64,000 nucleotides of DNA from an uncultured Dehalococcoidia bacterium (lineage in GTDB: Bacteria > Chloroflexota > Dehalococcoidia > Lucifugimonadales > CAJWER01): assembly GCA_958296115.1 (NCBI GenBank), contig OY282442.1, positions 654,001-718,000 of the forward strand, written 5' to 3'. Each line of letters begins with the position of its first letter. The first letter of the stretch is position 1. Positions 52,559 through 62,100 of this stretch are shown in pieces. The notes under the pieces are model-generated. The model made no database searches. It worked only from the letters and a program-made list of their open reading frames with translations, and had not been told where the DNA came from. A program made the translations under genes and the position numbers.

Positions 52559-54646
52559 ATGACCCGATTCCGCGCCGGCGTGGACATAGGCGGCACCTTC
52601 ACGGACGTAGTACTCCTCTGCGACGATGGCGCCGTCGAGGTCGTCAAGGTCGCCAGCTCTCCTGACGACTACAGCCGCGCCGTCATGGACGGACTCGCCC
52701 TCGGCATCGAGGAGCTCGGCATCACGCCGGCCGACGTATCCGAGCTCGGGCACGGCTTCACCGTCGCCACGAACGCCATCCTGGAGGGCAAGGGCGAGCC
52801 GACGGCGCTCGTCACGACCGCCGGATTCAAGGACGTCCTGGAGCTCACCCGGATACGCACGCCCCGGCTCTACGACCTCTACTACCAGAAGCCACGACCG
52901 CTCGTCGAGCGGCGCCTGCGCCTGGAGGTGAGGGAGCGCGTCAACTTCGCGGGCGACGTGCTCACGCCCCTGCGCGAGGAGGACGTGCAGGATGTCATCC
53001 AGGCCGTCGCCCGCGAGGGCGTCCGCTCCGTCGCCATATCGCTGCTCCACTCATACGCCAACCCCGACCACGAGCGCCGCATCGCCGACGCCTTCAGGGA
53101 AACTCTGCCGGGCGTCAACCTGTCCGTGTCCAGCGAGCTCCTGCCGGAGATGCGCGAGTACGAGCGCACCAGCACCACCGTCATCAACGGCTACGTCAGG
53201 CCCGTCGTCGAGGAGTATCTCCTGCGCCTCAGCGACCGCCTCCGCGAGATGGGCATCCGCGTTCCCCTCACCGTCATGCAGTCGAACGGCGGCCTGATTC
53301 CCCTGGAGATTGCCACCGGCAAGCCGATGTACTGCATCGAGTCAGGCCCGGCCGCCGGCGTCGTCGGAGCCTTCCATCTCGGCAAGAGGCTGGGCGAGCC
53401 GAACCTCATGACCTTCGACATGGGCGGCACGACCGCCAAGGCGTCCATCATCGAGAACGGCGAGATGCTGCTCGCCCCAGAGTACGAGGTCGGCGGCGGC
53501 ATGAACGCAGGCCATCGCCTCCTGCGAGGGTCGGGCTACATCCTCCGCGTGCCAGCCATAGACATCGCGGAGGTCAGCGCCGGCGGCGGAAGCGTCGCGT
53601 GGGTGGACAAGGCCGGCGGACTGCAGGCCGGGCCCCACAGCGCAGGCGCGGTCCCAGGCCCGGTCTGCTACCGCGCGGGCGGCGAGGACCCCACGGTGAC
53701 CGACGCCAACGTCATCCTGGGATACCTGAACCCCGAATACCTGCTGGGCGGCGCGTTCCCGATAGACGCGGACCGCGCGCGGGCCGCCATAGACGCCAAG
53801 GTCGCCGAGCCGTCGGGCATGTCGGTAGTGCAGGCCGCATGGGGCATCCACGTCCTCGTCAACTCCAACATGGGACGAGCGCTCAGGTCCGTCTCCAGCG
53901 AGCGGGGCCGAGACCCAAGGCGGTTCAGCCTCATGGCCTTCGGAGGCGGCGGCCCCATCCACGCCGCAGGGCTCGCGGAGACCCTGGGCATATCCCGCGT
54001 CATCGTGCCTCCCTCCCCGGGCGTCTTCAGCGCATTCGGCCTCCTCTTCGCCGACGTCGAGCATCACTTCGTCCGCACCCACTTCAAGCCCCTCGCAGAC
54101 GTCGACCTCGACGAAGCCAACAGCATCATGGACGAGCTCGAGTCCGAAGGCTGCCGCCTGCTCCAGGCCGAAGGCTTCGACGAACCCCGCCAGCAGGTGC
54201 AGCCCCAGCTGGACGTGAAATACACCGGCCAGACCTCCGACCTCACCATCAACATGCCCACCGACAGGTTCGGCCCGGGCGCGCTCCCTGCCATCACCGA
54301 AACCTTCATGCGCGAGCACGACAGGACCTACGGCTACCGCGTCGAAGAGCCCCTGCAGCTGGTAGCCATCCGCGTCATAGCTAGGGGAATATCCGAGCGG
54401 CCCCGCGTCCCGCAGCGCATCGGGCTGACCAGCCCCGTCAACCGCAGCAGCGCCGCCGACCGCAGCGTATATTTCGGCAACGCGGGCTGGACCGCAACCC
54501 CAGTGATAGGCCGCCTGGCCCTCGACTCCCGGTGGACCGCCGGCCCGCTCATAGTCGAAGAGTACGACTCCACCACCATAGTCCCCCCAGGATGGCGCGC
54601 GTCCCTGGACCCAATGTCGAACATAACCATCGAGCGGACGCCGTAA
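52559..54646 (+). CDS. hyuA: Hydantoinase A/oxoprolinase-family ATPase subunit
   Basis: 695 aa N-methylhydantoinase A/oxoprolinase alpha-type protein with an actin/HSP70-like nucleotide site: GVDIGGTFTDVVLL at the start, ATNAILEGKGEPTALVTTAGF, ESGPAAGVVGAFHL, TFDMGGTTAKASII and MAFGGGGPIHAAGLAE. It opens cyclic amides using ATP together with a HyuB partner. HyuB, normally adjacent, is absent on both sides, and a repeat follows directly. The ATG at 52559 lacks a clear Shine-Dalgarno; in-frame starts at 52550 or upstream are possible. Confidence 0.92.
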   Translation: MTRFRAGVDIGGTFTDVVLLCDDGAVEVVKVASSPDDYSRAVMDGLALGIEELGITPADVSELGHGFTVATNAILEGKGEPTALVTTAGFKDVLELTRIRTPRLYDLYYQKPRPLVERRLRLEVRERVNFAGDVLTPLREEDVQDVIQAVAREGVRSVAISLLHSYANPDHERRIADAFRETLPGVNLSVSSELLPEMREYERTSTTVINGYVRPVVEEYLLRLSDRLREMGIRVPLTVMQSNGGLIPLEIATGKPMYCIESGPAAGVVGAFHLGKRLGEPNLMTFDMGGTTAKASIIENGEMLLAPEYEVGGGMNAGHRLLRGSGYILRVPAIDIAEVSAGGGSVAWVDKAGGLQAGPHSAGAVPGPVCYRAGGEDPTVTDANVILGYLNPEYLLGGAFPIDADRARAAIDAKVAEPSGMSVVQAAWGIHVLVNSNMGRALRSVSSERGRDPRRFSLMAFGGGGPIHAAGLAETLGISRVIVPPSPGVFSAFGLLFADVEHHFVRTHFKPLADVDLDEANSIMDELESEGCRLLQAEGFDEPRQQVQPQLDVKYTGQTSDLTINMPTDRFGPGALPAITETFMREHDRTYGYRVEEPLQLVAIRVIARGISERPRVPQRIGLTSPVNRSSAADRSVYFGNAGWTATPVIGRLALDSRWTAGPLIVEEYDSTTIVPPGWRASLDPMSNITIERTP

Positions 54647-54680
54647 GAGCCGCTCAGTCTGTCCCCTCTTCCTTGACGGG

Positions 54681-54737
54681 AGAGGGCTAGGGTTAGGGTG
54701 ATTCAGGACCGCCAATACCACATTGAAGCAGTAGTAG
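54681..54737. repeat. Short stop-codon-associated repeat, copy c
   Basis: Contains GGGTGATTCAGGACCGCCAA and CACATTGAAGCAG, ending GTAGTAG. Here it ends 5 bases before the stop codon (54743-54745) of the kelch gene, read leftward. Confidence 0.75.
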
Positions 54738-54742
54738 CCCCT

Positions 54743-56992
54743 CTATGGTGTATAGATCTCCGTGAGAGCGAGGATGACGGAGTTGCGCGCCTCGCCGCCT
54801 GTGAGCAGCGCGGTCCCGTCGAGCAGGAGGGTCGCCGTGTGGCCGCGCCTGCCCTGGGACATCTTGCCAGCGGGAACCCAAGCCATCGCCGAGGGGTCGA
54901 ACAGCAGCGTTCCGGCAGTGCGTCCACCCGCAACCAGGACGAGGCCGGAGGGGAGCGGGGTTGCGGTGGGGCCGATCCTCCGCTGGCGCAGGGCGTCGGC
55001 CATGGACCACGCGCCCGCCGCAGGGTCGTACACCTCGACGGAATTGAGGCCCCCCTGGGGCCCGAACCCGCCCGCCACCAGAACCCGCCCGTCGGACATC
55101 AGCGCGACCCCGGCCTGCGTGATGCGGGTGGAGAGGCTGCCCGTGTCGGTCCACTCACCCGTCGCAGGGTCGTATATCTCCGCGGAGCCGCCCGCCCCGC
55201 CCATGGCGAGCGCCCGGCCGTCCTGGAGAAGCAGGAGCGCCGGGAACGGACGCTCGTTGGACATCGGGGCCGCAGCCGTCCAGGTGTCCGACGCAGGGTC
55301 ATATATCTCGGCGGACGCCAGCGCGCCTTCGCCGCTGTCTCCGCCGACCACCAAGACGCGGCCATCCGGCAGCGCGACGCCGGCGTGACGCTGGCGCGGC
55401 GAGGTCATGTCGGCGGCGGCGCTCCACTGCCCGGCTGCGGGGTCGTATATCTCGGACGCCGCCAGCGCCTCGACGCCGCGCTTGCCCTCCGCGTCCGCAT
55501 CGCCCAGGAACTGCCCCCCGGACACGAGCGCACGGCCGTCGGCCAGCCGGATCGCTAGGTGCTCCCCCCTGGCGTGAGCCATCGCGCCCGTGCCGCGCCA
55601 ATGCCCGCGGCCCGGGTCATAGACCTCGGCCGAATCCAGGAATAGGGTTTTCCCGGCCCGCGAGTCCCCGTCCTCCTTGGCGCGTCCGCCCGCAACCAGG
55701 ACCCGGCCGTCGCCCAGAAGGGTTGCCGAGTGGCCCGTCCGGGACTGGGCAAGGCTCGGAGCGCCACTCCAAGAGCCAACCGCGTCGTCCACGAGCCACC
55801 TGCCCTGGCCAGCGTCGTAGAACTCGACGCCCCTCAGCACTCCGTCGTCTCCCCCGCCGCCGACTATCATCACCCGGCCGTCGTTCAAGACCGTCGCCGA
55901 GTGAAGCGACCGCGCGAGGTCCAGGTCGCCGGCTGGCGAGAACGCGCCCACCGCAGGGTCGAATATCTCGGCTGTCTCACTCGGAAAGTCCTGGCTGTCG
56001 CTCCCGCCGACTATGAGCGCCCGGCCGTCGGGCAGGATGGACGCCGAGTGATTCCTGCGAGGAATTTCCATCGAGCCGACCGTCGTCCATACATTGGATA
56101 CGGGGTCGTATACCTCGGCGGCGGGCTGCAGCCTGCTTCCCCCGGCGACCAGGACGCGGCCATCTTGGAGCAGCGTGGCCGTATGGAAGGCGCGGCCCGT
56201 CTCGAGGCTGCCGGCGGATGTCCACTCGCCTGTGGCCGGGTCGTACATCTCGGCGGCGGTCAGCTCCGGCTCACCCGAGAGCAGGTCCCCGCCCACGACG
56301 AGAACCCGGCCGTCAGCCATCAGGGTCGCCGTGTGGAAGGCGTGCGCCTTGAGGGTCGAGCCCGTGGGGGTCCACACGTCCCCCGCGGGGTCGTATATCT
56401 CCGCGGTGGTAACGGGCGAGGCGGCCACCCCGCCCACTACCAGGATTCGCCCATCGTTCAACCGGGTCGCGGAATGGCCCCCCCTGAGGGTGAGCAGGTC
56501 CGGGCCGTCGCTCCAAGACCCCGATTCGGGGGCGTATATCTCCACCCGGCGCATCCGTCCCGCGCTGTCCTCCCCGCCCGCAGTCAGTACGCGGCCGTCC
56601 GCCAGCAGAGTTGCCGTGTGAAGGGTCCTGGCGTGCCGCATCGCGCGGATTGGGGTCCACGAGTCCGCGGCGGGGTCGTATATCTCGCCCAGGGGCGACG
56701 TGCCGAACTCGTCGGTGCCCCCGGTAACCAGCAGCCGACCGTCGTCGAGGACCGTCGCGGCGTGGCCTTGGCGGCCGGATTTCATGTGCCGCGCGAATGT
56801 CTCGACCTCGACCGTGGGCGCGGAATCGAACTTGCGCGGCGCGGGCTCGGACGGAGCCTCCGCGGCCGACGGCGCGTCCTCCGACCCGCAGGCCCCCGTA
56901 AGCGCGATGACCACGACGAGCAGGGCCGACAGCCGCCTGCCGACGAGGGCCGGACCTCGGCTTGCGCTGGGATAACGTCTCTGGGCATCCAC
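54743..56992 (-). CDS. Kelch-repeat lipoprotein, 14 repeats
   Basis: 749 aa with a GTG start. An N-terminal lipoprotein signal (LSALLVVVIALTGAC) is followed by a short linker and 14 successive kelch motifs of the form HxATxLxDGRVLVxGG...AEIYDPAxxxW, spaced 45-55 residues. Fourteen equals two seven-bladed beta-propellers. Such proteins bind partners or carbohydrate at the cell surface; no catalytic centre is apparent. The gene is 16 bases downstream of the seven-repeat kelch gene and is probably co-transcribed. Confidence 0.86.
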   Translation of the reverse strand: MDAQRRYPSASRGPALVGRRLSALLVVVIALTGACGSEDAPSAAEAPSEPAPRKFDSAPTVEVETFARHMKSGRQGHAATVLDDGRLLVTGGTDEFGTSPLGEIYDPAADSWTPIRAMRHARTLHTATLLADGRVLTAGGEDSAGRMRRVEIYAPESGSWSDGPDLLTLRGGHSATRLNDGRILVVGGVAASPVTTAEIYDPAGDVWTPTGSTLKAHAFHTATLMADGRVLVVGGDLLSGEPELTAAEMYDPATGEWTSAGSLETGRAFHTATLLQDGRVLVAGGSRLQPAAEVYDPVSNVWTTVGSMEIPRRNHSASILPDGRALIVGGSDSQDFPSETAEIFDPAVGAFSPAGDLDLARSLHSATVLNDGRVMIVGGGGDDGVLRGVEFYDAGQGRWLVDDAVGSWSGAPSLAQSRTGHSATLLGDGRVLVAGGRAKEDGDSRAGKTLFLDSAEVYDPGRGHWRGTGAMAHARGEHLAIRLADGRALVSGGQFLGDADAEGKRGVEALAASEIYDPAAGQWSAAADMTSPRQRHAGVALPDGRVLVVGGDSGEGALASAEIYDPASDTWTAAAPMSNERPFPALLLLQDGRALAMGGAGGSAEIYDPATGEWTDTGSLSTRITQAGVALMSDGRVLVAGGFGPQGGLNSVEVYDPAAGAWSMADALRQRRIGPTATPLPSGLVLVAGGRTAGTLLFDPSAMAWVPAGKMSQGRRGHTATLLLDGTALLTGGEARNSVILALTEIYTP

Positions 56993-57008
56993 TGGACGCT
57001 GGCCCTGC

Positions 57009-58184
57009 CTATTGCGCGCTGGATGCCCAGGTCCCGGAGGAGGGGTTGAAGGTCTCGACCACCGACACCCCCCCGCCGACGATGAGAACCCTGCCGTCGT
57101 TCAGCAGGGTCGCAGTGTGGACGGCGCGTCTCGCGGACATTATCCCCGAGGGGGTCCACGTGCCCGTGGATGGGTCGAACACCTCCGTAGTTGCCATGTT
57201 GCCGTCCTCGTTCGAGCCGCCGACCACCAGCACCCGGCCATCCGGCAGCATCGTAGCGGTGTGCAGCGAGCGCCCGTCGTTCATCCCGCTCTCCATCTTG
57301 GACCAGGTGTCGCTGCCAGGGTCGTACATCTCTACGGAGTACGGGCCGGATCCAGCGCCGAACCCCCCGATGAGCAGCACAACCCCATCGTTCAACAGGA
57401 TGGACGAGTGCGAGAAGGTCCGCCGCCTGAGCCTGCCGGTGTAGGTCCATTCCTCGGTATCCGGGTGGTAGATCTCCGCCCTCGACAGCGCGGATCCCTG
57501 CTTCAGCCCGCCCACCACCATCACGCGCCCGTCCGCGAGCAGCAACGCGGTATGCCCGCTGTGCGGCTCGAGCATGTTGTTGGTCAGCCATCCGGTGTCG
57601 TCGCGCGGGTCGTACATCTCGGCCAGCGCAAGCGGCCCTGATTGGCCGATGCCGCCGACGATGAGTATGCGCCCGTCCTGGAGCTCGAGGGCGCTGTGTC
57701 CGCGCCGGCGGGCCGCCATGCTCAGGTATGGCGACCAGAGCTCGGTCTCGGGATCCCATACCTCCGCCGACGCCAGCGGCTTCAAGTCCGGGCCAAGTCC
57801 GCCCGTTACCAACACCCTGCCGTCGCCGAGAACGGCCGCGGCGTGGAACGCGCGGGCCGACTCCATGCTGGCCCCCGAACTCCAGAGTCCGGTCGAGGGG
57901 TCGAATATCTCGACGGTGTCCATGGGCCAGACGTCGCCGTCAAAGCCGCCCGTCACCATGACCCTGCCGTCCTTCAACAGGGTGGCGGTATGCGCGTCAC
58001 GCGCCTGCAGCGAGGGCTTCACCTCGACCTGGCTCGGAGGAAGCCCGCCGCCCTGTCCGTCGCCGGACGAATCCAGCAGGCCGCACCCAGCGGCAAGGGC
58101 CAAGAAGACTGCCGCAAGCGAGGCAAGCCCCACAAAAACTGGGCCCGGCCGTCTCGCTCTCTCCTCTGCTGTGGTCTCAGGCAT
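57009..58184 (-). CDS. Kelch-repeat lipoprotein, 7 repeats
   Basis: 391 aa. The start MPETTAEERARRPG (58184) leads into a hydrophobic segment ending LALAAGCG, a lipobox, so the mature protein is likely lipid-anchored. Seven kelch units follow (HTATLLKDGRVMVTGG, HAAAVLGDGRVLVTGG and so on), enough for one seven-bladed propeller. It is half the repeat number of the neighbouring gene and may be its ancestor or partner. Longer upstream frames run into repeat copy 3 and are rejected. Confidence 0.86.
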   Translation of the reverse strand: MPETTAEERARRPGPVFVGLASLAAVFLALAAGCGLLDSSGDGQGGGLPPSQVEVKPSLQARDAHTATLLKDGRVMVTGGFDGDVWPMDTVEIFDPSTGLWSSGASMESARAFHAAAVLGDGRVLVTGGLGPDLKPLASAEVWDPETELWSPYLSMAARRRGHSALELQDGRILIVGGIGQSGPLALAEMYDPRDDTGWLTNNMLEPHSGHTALLLADGRVMVVGGLKQGSALSRAEIYHPDTEEWTYTGRLRRRTFSHSSILLNDGVVLLIGGFGAGSGPYSVEMYDPGSDTWSKMESGMNDGRSLHTATMLPDGRVLVVGGSNEDGNMATTEVFDPSTGTWTPSGIMSARRAVHTATLLNDGRVLIVGGGVSVVETFNPSSGTWASSAQ

Positions 58185-58324
58185 CCCTGCTCTCCGCGCC
58201 CCGCGCCCATAGACAACGCCGCGCGTACACGATCCATGAAGTCCGAACATACTCGAATCTACCACCGCCCGCTTGGGGTCGTCAACCGAGATGTCGAACT
58301 GGAGCCTGTCTCCAATCCAGTACG

Positions 58325-59153
58325 TATCACCCTCACCTGGGAGCGCAGGCGTCCCGCCTGCATCCCCCAATCCCGAAAATTGCCCCAAAATTGCCCCATA
58401 GCGCCCCTTGACACCGCGAGAACAGCCGTGCTATCCTGATAGACGGCTCGAAGGGGCGTACACCAAACGAGCACAGAACCACCTCTGCCAAATCTGGGCA
58501 TTCATGCCGTCGCTGATGTTGGGACGGGACCACCTGCGGTATGAGAAGGTCCGGCTGTGTTTCGGCGCCTCGCCAGGAGGACGCAGTGCCAAATGCGTCT
58601 CCCCCGTTCCAGGTGCGGACTCTCGGTAACACGGGAGGACCGTAGCCAGCGCAGCCCGACGCCTTGGCGGGTGGAAGGTCCAAGCGCGAAACGCAGGCGG
58701 TCCCGCAAAGGCCCGTCAGCCGTCCGGGAAAGTTAGAGGAGGGGCTGCACCCCCAGTGTCGGCGGGCGATCGACGTCGGCATCCTCGAAGCAAGTACCGG
58801 AGTCACTGCCTTGCAAGGCAAACTCATCTCCCGCGAGAGCGGGAGAAACCAGGAGTAGACAGGACGCGGGTCGCAAGACCCGCCAAGTACCCTCTCCCTC
58901 ACGGGGGAAAGGGCCAGGGTGGGGGCAAACGCCCCGCCCTGCGCCCCCTCCCCCCTAGGGGAAAGGGCTAGGATAAGGGCGATTCAGGCGGCTAGAACCC
59001 GCCAGAGCGCCAACAGAAAGGAGCCGACCGAGGCGAAACGAACATAGACGAAAGGCGCCAGCCTTCATCACCCTCCCCAACGGGGGAGAGACCCAAGGGT
59101 GAAGGCAATTCAGCGCGCCCCCCATCTCGCCGGAGCGCAGGCGTCCCGCCTGC
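58325..59153 (+). repeat. Large dispersed repeat, copy 3 (inverted relative to 1 and 2)
   Basis: The core (about 58400-58860) is the reverse complement of the core in copies 1 and 2, including palindrome TGCCTTGCAAGGCA and the CTCCCGC-GAGA-GCGGGAG hairpin (GNRA-type loop). Its 5' flank matches the right flank of copy 1. The 3' part continues with the C-rich CCCTCTCCC units and is bounded on both sides by the 17-bp palindrome GCAGGCGTCCCGCCTGC (58345-58361, 59137-59153). The 12-bp inverted termini of copy 2 are absent. No protein-coding gene is credible in the 58185-59173 gap. Confidence 0.85.
58408..58437 (+). promoter_or_regulatory. Promoter inside repeat copy 3
   Basis: TTGACA (58408-58413), 18 bases, TG-C-TATCCT with TATCCT at 58432-58437. 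Transcription would run rightward through the core, the same relative direction as in copies 1 and 2. Confidence 0.58.
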
Positions 59154-59173
59154 CCCCTTTGCGCCCTCGCTCC

Positions 59174-62100
59174 CTAACCGTCGCCGGACCGGTAGGCCGG
59201 CAGAGGCTTGATGCTGTAGGCGGCTGAGCCGTTGGCTAGGCCCTGGACCGCGGCCCGGGCCGTGTCGAGCCAAGTGAAGCACGGGATGCGCCGGTCGGTG
59301 GCGGCTCGGCGTATATGGAAGCCGTCCTGGAGTACCTCGCGGTCGCCGGTCACCGTGTTGACCACCGCGTCCACGGTCCCGTCCATAATTACGTCCACCA
59401 CGTTGGGACGCCCTTCGGACAGGCGCTTGGGAATGGTCGTGACCGGAATGCCCAGCGCGCGGACCATCGCCGCGGTGCCCTCGGTGGCGTACAGGCCGTA
59501 TCCGAGCGCGTGCAGGTCGCGGATCATCCCCACCGCGTCGGGCTTGTGCCTGTCCGCGATGCTGAGGAGTATCGAGCCGCGCTGCGGTAGCATCAGCCCC
59601 GCCGCCATGAGCGCCTTTGCCAGCGCCGGCCCGAACTCCCTGTCTATGCCCATGACCTCCCCCGTCGACTTCATCTCCGGGCCGAGATAGGTGTCCACGC
59701 CGGCGAGCTTCGACATCGAGAAGACGGGCGCCTTCACGCCGACCAGCTTCTGACGAGGCCACAGCCCCCCCTCGTAGCCCTGCTCGCGCAGGGTTCGCCC
59801 GAGCATCGCGTTGATTGCCAGCCGAGCCATCGGAACGCCCGTCACCTTCGAGATGAACGGGATTGTCCTGCTGGACCGGGGATTGACCTCGATGACGTAT
59901 ACCTCTGTCTCACGGGGAGCGCCGCCGTCGCCGCTGTCGGGGCTGCGGTAGACGGAGCCCCCTACGACCACGTACTGGATGTTCATCAGTCCGCGCACGC
60001 CAAGCTCCAACCCGATGCGCGTGGTGTAATCCACCACCGTGTTCACCTCGTCCTCCGTCAGCGTAAGGCCCGGGTAGATAGCCATGGAGTCGCCGCTGTG
60101 GACGCCGGCCCGCTCGACGTGCTCCATGATTCCGGGTATGAGAACCGACTCGCCGTCGCACACCGCGTCCACCTCGACCTCGCGCCCCTCGAAATACTTG
60201 TCTATGAGCACGCGCCGCCCCTCGCCCGCGGCCAGCGCCTCGCCCATGAAGCGGACAAGCTCGCTGGCGTTCTGGACTATCTCCATCGCCCTGCCGCCGA
60301 GCACGTAGCTGGGCCTGACCAGGATCGGGTAGCCGATGTCCTGCGCTACGTTCAGCGCCTGCTCCAGGTCGGCGACCGCAGAGCCCGGAGGATTCGGGAT
60401 GCCGACGCGGGCTAGAAACTCCTCGAAGAGGTGGCGGTCGGACGCCGTGTCTATCGAACGGGCCGTCGAGCCGAGTATCGGCAGCCCGGAGGACGCGAAC
60501 GCCTGCGAAAGGTTGATGGCCGTCTGACCCCCGAACTGCACCACCGACGGCGGCGGGGCCTCATCGTCCGCGGCGGTCTCGTTCTCGATGATGTCGCGCA
60601 GGCTCTCGGCGTCGAGCGGCTCGAAGTACAGGCGGTCGCTCGTGTCGAAATCCGTAGATACTGTCTCGGGGTTCGAGTTGACCAGGATGCTCTTCAGCCC
60701 CGCATCCTGGAGCGCCCACGCGGCGTGTACGGAGCAGTAGTCGAACTCGATCCCCTGCCCTATCCTGATGGGGCCGCTGCCTATCACCACGGCCTTGGGG
60801 CCTGCGAGGGGCTCGGCCTCGTTCTCCTGCTCGTATGTGCTGTAGAAGTAGGGCGTCTCCGCCTCGAACTCGGCGGCGCAGGTGTCAACCATCTTATAGA
60901 CGGGACGAATGCCCAAGTCCTTGCGGAGTCCGCGGATAGCGTCGCCCGTCCTGTCCGTCAACACGCCGATTCGCTCGTCCGAGAATCCAACGCGCTTGGC
61001 TTCCCGCAGGAGGTCTGGCGCGAGCGTCTCGGTCAGCAGCCGAGCCTCGACTGCGGCGATGTTCTCGAAGGCGCGCGTGAACCAGGGGTCCACGCCGGTC
61101 TTGCGTGACAGCTCCTCCGGGCTGACCCCGCGGCGCAGCGCCGACAGCAGCGCCCAGAGCCGCTCGTCGCTGGGGCGCAGTGGCAGCCGTTCGAGCGGAT
61201 CGGCCCCGACATCGCGCCATTCGGGGTCCTCCCAGAGTATCGAGCGGCCCGTAACTTCCAGAGAGCGCACAGCCTTCTGAAACGCCGCCTCGAAGGAGCG
61301 GTCTATCGCCATCACCTCGCCGGTGGCCTTCATCTGCGTGCCGATGGCGCGGTCCCCCGCCGGGAACTTGTCGAACGGCCAGCGCGGTATCTTCACGACG
61401 CAGTAGTCGAGGGCGGGCTCGAACGCGGCCACCGTCCGCCTCGTCACCGCGTTCGGAATCTCAGCGAGCTTCCTACCCACCGCGACCTTGGCGGCGACGC
61501 GGGCTATCGGATATCCAGTCGCCTTGCTGGCCAGCGCCGAGCTGCGGCTGACCCTAGGATTCACCTCGATGACATAGTACTCGCCGACGCTCCCCCCGCC
61601 GCCCGGCAAGGTCGGGCCGACCACCTCGCCGGGCGCGAGAGCGAACTGGACGTTGCAGCCGCCCTCGATGCCCAATGCCCGGATGATCCTGAGGCTGGCG
61701 GCGCGGAGCGCCTGGTACTCCTTGTCCGAAAGCGTCTGGCTGGGCGCCGCGACGATGCTGTCCCCCGTGTGAACGCCCATCGGGTCCAGATTCTCCATGT
61801 TGCATACGGTGATGCAGGTATCGGAGGCGTCGCGCATCACCTCGTACTCGATCTCCTTCCAGCCGACGAGGGAGCGCTCGATCAGCGCCTGGCTGATTGG
61901 GCTTGCCGCGAGTCCGCCCGCAACGATAGCCTCGAACTCGGCCTCCGTCTCGGCGATGCCGCCGCCGGTGCCGCCGAGCGTGTAGGCCGGGCGGACCACG
62001 AGGGGCAGGCCGAGCTCGCCCGCCGCCTGGCGGGCCTCCTCCATCGAGCCGACGGTCGCGCTGGGCGGCGCCGGCTCGCCGATGTCTATGAGCAGCTGGC

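Noticed and set aside
58185-58388. 68-residue N-terminal extension of the seven-repeat kelch protein
   Set aside because: It is encoded by repeat copy 3 sequence and would bury the lipoprotein signal peptide; the ATG at 58184 is used instead.
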